64,000 nt of DNA, taken from contig OZ024933.1 in NCBI GenBank assembly GCA_964017235.1, positions 59,688,255-59,752,254 of the forward strand, given 5' to 3'. The position numbers and the translations under genes are program-made. Under the pieces are notes generated by a model. The model searched no databases. It was given only the letters and a program-made list of their open reading frames with translations, and was not told the origin of the DNA. Of this stretch, positions 26,201 to 38,664 are shown piece by piece (the stretch's first letter is position 1; each line of letters begins with the position of its first letter). This DNA is from Sabellastarte sp. h YS-2021 (lineage: Eukaryota; Annelida; Polychaeta; Sabellida; Sabellidae).

Positions 26201-29200
26201 TGGGATAACTACTCTGCAGAGATACCCTGTGGGTCAAAAATTTCGTCTAAATCGCTCTATCTAGTACGGTTTTCGACATAAAAGCATTTTTGTGTTTTCC
26301 TTATTTGGAAAATTCATAATGATTAATTAATCATTAATTACTCGGCCATTTCTTAACCAATCAATGCCAAAATCTAATGATTTCCAGATTTTAATAGAAT
26401 GAATGTATTTGCCAAGTTTCAGGTGAATTGATAAAATTCCTTTCAAGTTATCATCCGGACAAGCTTCCCCATCGAAAAAAAGACATTTTTGGTCATGTGA
26501 CCTCTCTGATTGGTTGAAATGTCACTGCAGCATATTCAAAAAAATTCCCCAAGGCTACTGCCTAAACCTGCCAAATTTGAAAAGAATCCGCCTAACGGTT
26601 ACAGAGTTATTAATGACTACTACAGACGCTTAATGACTACTTCTTCATTACATATTATTTTATCCCAGTATGAGAAAGTATTTACAAATAGGGATAATGT
26701 TTTATTGTTAAAAAAAACATTTCAATGAGATTTATATTTCTTTCCACATTGACCTGTGTTGAAAGCATCTTTATTTATTACACTTATTATAAATTAAATG
26801 AACAAAACATTCTGCAACATCTTATATATCTGCAACATATACAATAAAAATATTCCATTACATCACACTGACCCCCAAATCATCAAATAAAATCTCTAAA
26901 TACCTGTTGAAAGTCACATGACTTGAGTTTCTGACATACAAAAGTGTGAAGAGGATCAAGCAAGCGATGACAATTTCTATGTATCCATGATTCGAACTGG
27001 TCTTTTTTCAGAACACCATCCTGTGCCAGAGAAAGCTGAGTGCAAAACAATACAAACAGAAATAAACCTAGAAAAAAAAATTTAGGCACAAACAATGCAT
27101 CCCACTCAAGGAAGCTGAAGGTTTATAAAGTGGGAAAACGTACCAAGTGACATATACAAAAAGAAATATATTGCAAACTAAGATGACAAAATAAAACTAG
27201 AGGATCGCTCGCAAAAAAAAAAAGATAATGTTTTTGCATAGCAAAAACAAAGCGTCCCGAAAAGGATATAAAGGTGAGTGCTAAAGTATTAAGAAAATGC
27301 TTCGTTTCTAGCCTTATACTGTTGTGGCAACCAAAGTCAGCACAGTCTAGCACGGTTTTCAAGATATAAGCATTTTTGTGTTTTGCAAAAAATAAAAAAA
27401 TTAAAAATGTCCGCTATATTTGGCGAGACAAAAATATTTTGAAAATTGGCATGGCTACTCTGCAGAGATACCCAGCAGGTCCAAAATTTTGTTCAGTTCG
27501 CTCCATATAGCACGGTTTTCGAGATATAAGCATTTTTGTGTTTTGCAAAAACTTTGAAAATTCAAAATGGCCACCATTTTTGGGGAGACAAAAATTTTTG
27601 TCAAGACCACTGCCGCGGTGTGTATCTCCCGCCGAGCATTAAAGCAAAAGAAACAGCTTTTCCGAGATATTCACAATTTTTCATTTTCGTGTGTGAAAGC
27701 TCTCCCAAAAGTAGGTGAATGAGTTATTTGAGAAAAATTGGCTATCTGCAATACTTTTAGAGATAATTCGCATTTACTCATTTTGAGTAGGTGAGTAATT
27801 AGCTATGGGTCTGAAACTTCACCATGTGAAAGCTCTCCCACAAGTAGATGAATGAGTATTTGATAAAAATTGGGTATCCGCAATACTTTTACAGATAATT
27901 AGCATTTACTCATTTTGAGTGGGTGAATAATTAGCTATGGGTCTGAAACTTCACAGAGTGAAAGCTCTCCCAAAAGTAGGTGAATGAGTTATTTGAGAAA
28001 AATTGGCTATCTGCAATACTTTTAGAGATAATTCACATTTACTCATTTTGAGTAGGTGAATAATTAGCTATGGGTCTGAAACTTCACCAAGTGAAAGCTC
28101 TCCCAAAAGTAGGTGAATGAGTTATTTGAGAAAAATTGGCTATCTGCAATACTTTTAGAGATAATTCACATTTACTCATTTTGAGTAGGTGAGTAATTAG
28201 CTATGGGTCTGAAACTTCACCAAGTGAAAGCTCTCCCAAAAGTAGGTGAATGAGTTAATTGAGAAAAATTGGCTATCTGCAATACTTTTAGAGATAATTC
28301 GCATTTACTCATTTTGAGTAGGTGAGTAATTAGCTATGGGTCTGAAACTTCACCAAGTGAAAGCTCTCCCAAAAGTAGGTGAATGAGTTATTTGAGAAAA
28401 ATTGGCTATCTGCAATACTTTTAGAGATAATTCACATTTACTCATTTTCAGTAGGTGAGTAATTAGCTATGGGTCTGAAACTTCACCAAGTGAAAGCTCT
28501 TCCAAAAGTAGGTGAATGAGTTATTTGAGAAAAATTGGCTATCTGCAATACTTTTAGAGATAATTCGCATTTACTCATTTTGAGTAGGTGAGTAATTAGC
28601 TATGGGTCTGAAACTTCACCGAGTGAAAGCTCTCCCAAAAGTAGGTGAATGAGTTATTTGATAAAAATTGGCTATCTGCAATACTTTTAGAGATAATTCG
28701 CATTTACTCATTTTGAGTAGGTGAGTAATTAGCTATGGGTCTGAAACTTCACCAAGTGAAAACTCTCCAAAAAGTAGGTGAATGATTTATTTGAGAAAAA
28801 TTGGCTATCTGCAATACTTTTAGAGATAATTCGCATTTACTCCTTTTGAGTAGGTGAGTAAGTAGCTATGGGTCTGAAACTTCACCATGTGAAAGCTCTC
28901 CCACAAGTAGATGAATGAGTTATTTGATAAAAATTGGGTATCCGCAATAGTTTTAGAGATAATTAGCATTTACTCATTTTGAGTAAGTAAATAATTAGCT
29001 ATGGGTCTGAAACTTCACCATGTGAAAGCTCTCCCAAAAGTAGGTGAATGAGTTATTTGAGAAAAATTGGCTATCTGCAATACTTTTAGAGATAATTCGC
29101 ATTTACTCATTTTGAGTAGGTGAGTAATTAGCTATGGGTCTGAAACTTTACCATGTGAAAGCTCTTCCAAAAGTAGATGAATGAGTTATTTGAGAAAAAT

Positions 29201-32200
29201 TGGCTATCTGCAATACTTTTAAGAGATAATTCGCATTTACTCATTTTGAGTAGGTGAGTAATCATCTACGGGTCTGAAACTTCACCATGTGAAAGCTCTC
29301 CCAAAAGTACATGAATGAGTTATTTGATAAAAATTGGGTATCCGCAATAGTTTTTGAGATAATTAGCATTTACTCATTTTGAGTAGGTGAGTAATTAGCT
29401 ACGGGTCTGAAAAGTGAAAGCTCTTTGGGATAGCTGCTCTGCAGAGATATCCTGAAGATAAAAAATTTCGTCGAAATCGCTCTATGTAGCACGGTTTTCG
29501 AAATATTAGCATTTTTGTGTTTTGCAATTTTTGCGCAAAAATTTGAAAATTCAAAATGGCCGCCATTTTTGGCAAGATAAAATTTTTTTGAAAATTGGCA
29601 TGGCTACTCTGCAGAGATACCCTGTGGGTAAAAAATTTCGTCGAAATCGCTCTATCTAGCACGGTTTTCGAGATATAAGCATTTTTGTGTTTTGCAATTT
29701 TTGCGAAAAATTCGGAAATTCAAAATGGCCGCCATTTTTTGCGAGAAATTTTTTGTTTGAAAATTGGCATGGCTACTCTGCAGAGATACCCTGCAGGTCA
29801 AAAATTTCGTCGAAATCGCTCTATCTAGCAGGGTTTTCGAGATATAAGCATTTTTATGTTTTGCAATTTTTGCGAAAAATTCGAAAATTCAAAATGGCTG
29901 CCATTTTTGGCGAGATAAAATTTTTTTGAAAATTGGCATGGCTACTCTGCAGATATACCCTGTGGGTCAAAAATTTTGTCGAAATCGCTCTATCTTGCAG
30001 GGTTTTCGAGATATAAGCATTTTTATGTTTCGCAAAAATTGCGAAAATTTCGAAAATTCAAAATGGCCGCCATTTTTGGCGAGACAAAAATTTTTTGAAA
30101 ATTGGGAAAAGTACTCCGCAGAGATATCCTGCGGGTCAAAAATTTTGTCGAAATTGCTCTATCTAGCACGGTTTTTGAGATATAAGCATTTTTGTGTTTT
30201 GCAATTTTTGCGAAAATTTCGAAAATTCAAAATGGCCGCCATTTTGGGCGAGACAAAAATTTTTTGAATATTGGGAAAACTACTCCGCAGAGGGTCAAAA
30301 ATTTCGTCGAAATCGCTCTATCTAGCACGGTTTTCGAGATATAAGCATTTTTGTGTTTTCCTTATTTGGAAAATTCGTAATGATTAATTAATCATTAATT
30401 ACTCGGCCATTTCTTGACCAATCAATGCCAAAATCTAATGATTTCCAGATTTTAATAGAATGAATGTATTTGCCAAGTTTCAGGTGAATTGATAAAATTC
30501 CTTTCAAGTTATCATCCGGACAAGCTTCCCCATCGAAAAAAGACATTTTTGGTCATGTGACCTCTCTGATTGGTTGAAATGTCACTGCAGCATATTCAAA
30601 AAAATTCCCCAACGCTACTGCCTAAACCTGCCAAATTTGAAAAGAATCCGCCTAACGGTTACAGAGTTATAAGGAAAACAAAATGCGGAGCCGGCGGAGC
30701 CGCCGGAGCCTGAAGCTCTCCCATACACAAACAAGCGTCCCTTGCGGGACGCTTAATGAGTGCATGAGTATTATATTGTTAATCTTCATGAGTAATGTAT
30801 TTTGTTGTAGATGTCCAACTTGTATGTGTTTTAGTTTTATAATCCAGCATTTTGTATGAAAATTAAAGTACAGTAGCACCTTTATTATCCAATGCTCTAT
30901 TATCTGAACTTTTCAATTAACTGATCTCAAACTTACTGTCACAAATCCATTTAAACCTATTATTTTAGGCTTTCTATTATCTGACTTTTTGGTTAAGTGA
31001 CCTACCTGTCACTCACACAAAAGGGTCAGATAATACAGGTTCTACCTTAATTCAATATTTAAAAGAAAAAGATTAAAAAGGTTGTCATATATAGTACGTA
31101 GTGGTGGTATTGTAACATTGTTTACAGATATCAAAACCGGTTACTGGGGCTTTAAAAGGAAATGAAATCCGGTATTTTGTATGCTTGTTACTGTGCAGTG
31201 AAAATTAATCGCAGAGGTACATGTAACTTGCAAATGGAAATGGCTTTCATGAGATATCATTAAGTATGTAAACATGATTTTTGCTCAATATAAAGTAAAA
31301 ATGTGACATATTTTACAAAATATGTATATTTTTGTAGTTTTGATAAAGTATCAGCCATAGAAAACCTTAAAAAATAATATTTTTAATAACTGGTTCCCAA
31401 ATATTCTTTGCGGATTTTGTCGTTTCTACCACAACAAAATATACCAGATGCTGGCATACCATTAACAACACTAATACTTGGTACCAAAAATAAGAAAACT
31501 TTTATTTTTAACTTGAGATTTCTCTACCATTTCAGCATGGGTTTTAATGCAACAAAACCGAGTTGAATAATACTGTAGTAATTTATTTATTTATGTCAAT
31601 CATAAATTTTGAGTTCAGAAGACTGCAGCGTGGTTAAAACTCACTTTGTCAGGCTGTTCTAAAGTCCCACATTTTTTCCAGCCCCTTCAGCCATTCTGCA
31701 CCAACTTTCTTAACTCTCTTCTTTTCCACGTAAGAAGTAGCCCCTCAGTTATATCATTTACCAATCATCTTGAGATTCATCTCTTCAACTCAAGCTTTCC
31801 ACTTAGTCTTCTTCCCTCTGTTTACACTCTCAACCCTGGATTACTGACCTAGATCATCCATTGACTATCCCTTTAGTCATTTCTTTTGTTATTTAGTGCA
31901 CTAAGTTTCCTATAATGGGGGAACATTGTGCACCAGCGAAGCCGTTGAATAGTTAGATTAGACTGAAATGATAAGTTTGATTCTCTTTCAAATGGCTGAT
32001 GCCACATTCTAAAATATTTGTTAGTCTAATTTCATTGTTCCTGATTAATTTCCTCACCAGGCTCTGCACTGCAGATTTAATGGACTGGTTCTCAACTGCT
32101 TCAGTATGACTACAACCACAGAGCACCAGTCCAGCTTTACAGCAAGATTTGACTAGATCTCCACAATCTGAAACAAATCAACACAGTTGAGATCATAAAA

Positions 32201-35200
32201 GTAGAATTACCAATTAAGGGGATGCAAGTAAAGTTTTGAATACATCTGTACCATTAGTTTCAGTCCATGTACGCTGAAGTCAACTTTAAAAAGACCAACT
32301 TATTAAAAAGACCAGTCAATTTCTGCACTCTGCACAATAAAAAAAGCAAAATAAATACAGTCAAGACTGAGTTAAACTTAAGTTGAAGTAAATATCAAAT
32401 CTTAAATCTGGGGATAACAAGACATGGGAACAGAATGAAGGCTACATTTTTATTCAAATGCAAGATTTTGCTTCAGAGTTGCAAAACATTGCGAAAAAAA
32501 AGTTAAATTTAATTTGAGCTCTAAAATTATCACTTTACCATACATAGTAACATTCAATCACCTACCTTTTTCATTCAGACCCTCTTTATCTGATGAAAAC
32601 AAGTTGAAATAAAAATCAGAACATTCCTGAAAGTGCTCTTTCTGAGTCAGCTTATTAGCAAAGTCTATGAATGTCTTCTCTGTGATATTTTGGTCACTGG
32701 GTACCTTAGTTTCAACACTAGACACAACTAAATGATTCCCTGGCTGGCTAACTGTTCTCGTTTCTTCTGGGACAAATTCACCATCCTTTAGGGATTTTGA
32801 TGTTTCTCTTTCTTGATGCGATTTCAAGGACATGTAGATTAGTTCTGATAGCTCCAAGAAACTTGGAAACAAAATGGACTGAAATATATAAAGCACACTT
32901 GTGTCAAAATATAACTAGACCTAGCGCATCGGAGAACTGATGCAAATTGTATCCACCAGAAAGAAAACTCACCAAAGCCAATGAACCATCGCTTAACCTT
33001 GAAGGAGGAGCCCAAGGTGAAATCTGACCACATCAAAAGATTCTTAGCCCATGATTTCCTATAGGTTGGTGCGACATTGCAAACCTCTAGGAACATGAAT
33101 AAGCGAGATATAAGCATTTTTAATTTTGGCTATTCCCATTGGGCCTTGAAAGAGGGGCCAAAGGTCAAATGTGATCACATCAAAAGATTCCTAGCCCATG
33201 ATTTCCTATGGGTTGGTTTCACATTGGAAACCTCTAGGACCGATAACACGCGAGCTATAAGCACTTTTAAGTTTGGGTATCCTTGTTTGACCTTGAAGGA
33301 GAGGTCCAAGGTCAAATCTGACCACATCAAAAGAATCCCAGCCCATGATTTCCTATAACTTGCTTTCACATTGTAAACCTCTTGGACCAATATTAAGCGA
33401 GTTATAAGCACTTTTAGGTTTGGCTATCCTCATTTGACCTTGAAGGAGAAGCCCAAGGTCAAATCTGACCACACCAAAAGGTTCCCAGTCCATGATTTCC
33501 CATAAGTTGGTTTACCATCCCAAACCTCTAGGACCAATAATAAGCAAGTTATAAGCACTTTAAAGTTTGACTATCCTTGTTTGACCTTCAAGGAGGGGTC
33601 CAAGGTCAAATCTGACCACACCAAAAGATTCCCAGCCCATGATTTCCAAGAGGTTGGTTTGCCCTCCAAACCTCTAGGACCAATAATAAGTGGGTTATAA
33701 GCACTTTTAAGTTTGGTTATCCTTGTTTGACCTTCAAGGAGAGATCCAAGGTCAAATCTGACTACACCAAAAGATTCCCAGCCCATGAGTTCCTATAGGT
33801 TGGTTTACATTCCCAAACCTCTATGACCAATAATAAGCGAGTTATAAGCACTTTTAAGTTTGGCTATCCTTGTTGGACCTTGAAGGAGGGGTCCAAGGTC
33901 AAATCTGACCACACCAAAAGATTCCCAGCCCATGATTTCCAATAGGTTGGTTTGCCCTCCCAAACCTCTAGGACCAATAATAAGTGGTTTATAAGCACTT
34001 TTAAGTTTGGTTATCCTGGTTTGACCTTCAAGGAGAGGTCCAAGGTCAAATCTGACCACACCAAAAGATTCCCAGCCCATGATTTCCTATAGGTTGGTTT
34101 ACAATCCCAAACCTCTAGGACCAATAATAAGCGAGTTATAAGCACTTTTAAGTTTGGCTATCCTCGTTTGACCTTGAAGGAGGAGCCCAAGGTCAAATCC
34201 AATCACACCAAAAGATTCCCGCCCATGATTTCCTATAGCTTGGTTTACCATCCCAAACCTCTAGGACCAATAATTAGCGAGTTATAAGCACTTTTAGGTT
34301 TGGCTATCCTCGTTTGACCTTGAAGGAGGGGTCCAAGGTCAAATCTGACCACACCAAAAGATTCCCAGCCCATGATTTCCAATAGGTTGGTTTACCATCC
34401 CAGACCTCTAGGACCAATAATAAGCGAGTTATAAGCACTTTTAAGTTTGGCTATCCTCGTTTGACCTTGAAGGAGGGGTCCAAGGTCAAATCTGACCACA
34501 CCAGAAGATTCCCAGCGCATGATTTCCTATAAGTTGGTTTACCATCCCAAACCTGTATGACCAATAATAAGCGAGTTATAAGCACTTTTAGGCTTGGCTA
34601 TCCTCGTTTGACCTTGAAGGAGGGGCCCAAGGTCAAATGTTACCACACCAAAAGATTCCCAGCCCATGATTTCCTATAGGTTGGTTTACCATCCCAAACC
34701 TCTAGGACCAATAATAAGGGAGATATAAGCTCTTTTCATGACTGACAAAGAAACACCTGTGGCGGCCATCTTGTTTTTCAAAATGAGGCCAAAAATACTC
34801 CCAGTCAAGATTTTGTAATGAGGAACAGATCCTGCGAATTTAAGATCTCTACCTATAATACCCTTTGCTCTAGAGGGCCAATAAAAGTCCTTGCTTAAAG
34901 TCGAATAAACATCCCTGGCAGCCAGAAAGATTTCACGGTCATGAATATATCCTGCAAATTTGAGAAGGCTAGCTATGATATTTTTTCGTTAGAACGGTAA
35001 CAGTGAAATCTCTCTATACACTGCGGCGACGTAACGAAGCAAAATCTGTAGTATCCACCGGCAAGGCAAATTTAGGTCAAAGCAGAACCTGTTTGAAGTA
35101 CCAACATCAAAAATGCTATCATGTTGTAAGCATAAATACAAACTGGACAGAACTATTATAAATAAATCTGGTGGAATGGTGAAAGTTCCAGTTAAATAGT

Positions 35201-38200
35201 GCACTATATAATAATATTAAACATATCTGATACAGCAGACAACTGGTACAAACTAGTTCTTACATTTGAAAGCACTTTCCAGAAATGAAATGTCTATTAA
35301 CTCTACAATTTTGTAACTAACTGTAGCTGCCCATAATAATGTGTTGCAATACTATTTGGCTTGGTTATTGAGCACTCTCATTAAATCGGCACAAGCAGGA
35401 AGTACAGAGTTAATGCAATAATCAGTGATGAAAAAAAATATTGTAAGCTGATTCGTCATGCACATACTCAAGGCACTGACTGCAAGTAGAAAATTTGCAA
35501 GTGCCCCTTAAAAAGGCACTCTAAAGGCTCTATAATTAATATATGTTACCTAACAATACATGCTAAGTCTGTCATGTTTTTATAGAGTGCATTGTTGCAG
35601 TTAGAAGAAACCATTTTAAAGCAGCTGGTTTGAAAACTTACCTCTAACTCTCCACTTGTAAATTCTCTCTCCCCATTCTTTGTGACAGTCTAAAAATATA
35701 TTTAGTATTATATGCATCAATCAAATGAGCTGAAATTTGCAAGAAAAACACTTTTAAAACACACTTTTATGTACAAGTTGTGAAATTGGAACTTATACAC
35801 CCGGTAAAATCATTTTTGGAGTCAATCACTTCTTTCCACCTTCTACTGTCATAAGCAGCCTTTTTCCCCTCTCCCAATGGACCAGATAACTAGGTAATGC
35901 CCCTGTTCCACCAAAAGATTAAGCCCCGATCCTGTCGGCGACCCTTAATCGTGGACAGTCGGTGGAAAAATAACAAAAATGGGCGGGAATACTGGGTCGG
36001 TACTGAGGTCTGGGATTAAGAACAGATCGTCCCCAGGACGCCTGAGGACGCCTCAGGCGGCCGCAGACAGTCCCCGACTGGTCTGGGACTAAGAACCGAC
36101 TAAGCCAGTTTTCAGGTCGGTTTCAACCACGATCCTGTCGTACACATACCGACTGGGTCCCAGGACGCCTCAGGCCTCCTGGGACTAAGCCCCAACTAAC
36201 CCACGATTAACTACCGGCGTCCTCAGGCCTCCTCAGTCTTCCCCAGACCAGGATCCCCGATTCTTGTTTTCCAAAGTTGCTGGATTTTCTGGGTATATAT
36301 ATATAAAATTCGCGATCTAATCATCATTGCTTTTCTGGGAACACAGAAGGATGCCACCTTTTAATGGAAGACAGATTCAACAACAACTTAGGGCTTTTTT
36401 GGTTTTTATTCAGTTACAAATAATCATGTATTTCCATTTTTTACGTCGACCACAGCAACCACCACCAGCACCCATACAGAGACCTAGAAGAAGGCACAAC
36501 ATGTGGGTCAGGCCATGGCTGCTACAGAGAGAGGAGAGGGGGGCCTACCACAACATTATGGCTGATCTTTATGCCACAGATATTCCAGGATTCACCAACT
36601 ACATGAGGATGACCCCAGAATTTTTTGAAATGATTAAGACCAGACTGGAACCACACCTAGCCAGGCAGGCCACCAACTACAGAGCACCAATCAGTGTTGG
36701 TGAGAAGTTAGCCCTCACCATCAGATATCTGGCCACTGGAGAGTCCTACACATCATTGTCCTGTCAGTTCAGGGTTGGAAGATCCACCATCTCCAAGTTT
36801 ATACCAGAGGTCTGCAGGGCCATCCAGGATGAGTTCACCAGGGAGTACCTGAAATGTCCTACAACCCCAGATGAGTGGAAAGAACTGGAGAGGGAATTCA
36901 GGATCAGATGGAATGTTCCACATGCCCTGGGAGCTCTGGATGGGAAGCATGTGGCCCCGAAGAAGCCAAAGAACACTGGAGCCCTCTACCACAACTACAA
37001 GGGATTCTTTTCCATTGTGATGTTGGCCCTGGTAGATGGACAGTACAAGTTTAGATGGGTGGATGTGGGTACTGAATGATCCTGCTCGGATGGCCAGATA
37101 TTTAATGCCTCTCAGCTGAAGAGGAGGATTGAGGATGGCAGGATAGGCTTCCCTGACCCAGCTCCTATAACCCAGGGTGGGAGAGATGTCCCCTACTTCA
37201 TCCTGGCAGATGATGCTTTTGCCCTGAAGACCTGGCTCATGAAACCCTATGGCAGAAGGATGTTAACGAGAGAGGAAAGGATTGCCAATTATAGAATTTC
37301 AAGGGGCAGAAGAGTGGTGGAGAACGCTTTTGGCATCCTTGTGTCAAGATTCAGGGTGATGAGGACAACCATTGAACTACCCCCAGCAACAGTCAGGGAA
37401 GTGGTCTTGACCTGTGTTGTTCTACACAACATACTGAGAAGCCAGTATCAAGGTCAACCTGGTGGTCAGCAGCCTGGGGAGGACGATGATGATGATGTAC
37501 CTGATGATTGTGGATTGATTGGGGGTGCTGCTGGTGGTGGCCAAGACAGAAACCCTGCTAGAGAAGCCAAAAGACAGAGGGATTACCTGAAGGACTACTT
37601 CAACAATGAGGGAGCAGTGGCCTGGCAAGATGGCAGAATATAAGTCCTGTTGCAGTAACCAGTCCTTTTCAGGACTAACTATAACAGTCCTTTTCAGGAC
37701 TACCAATTATTCCAAAAACAATTAATCAGCTATGTTTGCTACAGACGGACGAACCCCATGCCAAACATAACTTGTACAGACGGACAAACATACAAACCCC
37801 ATGGCAAACATAACTTGTTGAGAGGGACAAACAGACAAACCCCATGCCAAACATAACTTGTTCAGACGGACAAACAGACAACCCCCATGCCAAACATAAC
37901 TTGTTCAGACGGACAAACAGACAAACACAACTTTCTCAGCCAACAAACAGACAAACCCACTGTTAAACAAAAGCCAAACACAAATTCACACATAATATCC
38001 GAAATTGAATTATTTTTTTATATATTTTCAAATCCACATCATAATTTCACCAATTCTTTTTGTTCATGGCTTGGAAATTTATTTGTAGCAGAAAGGTTTT
38101 CATGGAAATCTTCAATTTTAAATCTTCACTTCTAATCACAAAAATGTGGAAAATATAACCATGGAACTAGTTTTGCTTTCAATAATGGGGGATTGTGTTT

Positions 38201-38633
38201 GCAAAATAGTTTGTCAGTTTGTTGGCATGGGTTCTATTTAATTTTGGGTTTTTGTGTTTCTTGGTTGGTGGTTACTGGGGTTGGGTTTATTATTGGTAGT
38301 TGGATGTTGGGTTTCTTACTGGGTTTGTTATTTGGGGATTATGTTTGGTATTGAGTTTGTCTGTTTGTGGGTTGGCAAGTATGTAATAATCACTTTTAAC
38401 TCTAGGGAAGGTGTAAGTGTTGGACTTTTCAGTTACAGATTTTAAACTATCCCATGGATTTTACTCTAAAAATGGGCTGATTAATGGCCATATTGGGAGT
38501 TATTTTTATTTTTTTTTATGTGGCCTTTTTGTTATGTGTGGTACCATGGGTTATTTGTTTCATGTTTGGGGTGGTGTAGGTGTTGGACTTGAACTTTTTT
38601 TTTTCTTGTGATAAGTATTTGTCCGGAGTATTT

Positions 38634-38664
<31 letters not shown>

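Noticed and set aside
27123-27362. Frame reading LALTFISFSGRFVFAMQKHY, also at 22,961-23,323
   Set aside because: This is the 5' terminal region of the Helentron-like copies read in antisense; in the second case it is merely fused to a genuine MEAK7 exon by open read-through of the intron.
33077-34080. Repeated ~70-90 codon frames in array A
   Set aside because: Same repeat translated in several frames and strands; no protein motif.
36753-36992. Minus-strand frames overlapping the Harbinger transposase
   Set aside because: Antisense shadows of the transposase coding sequence.
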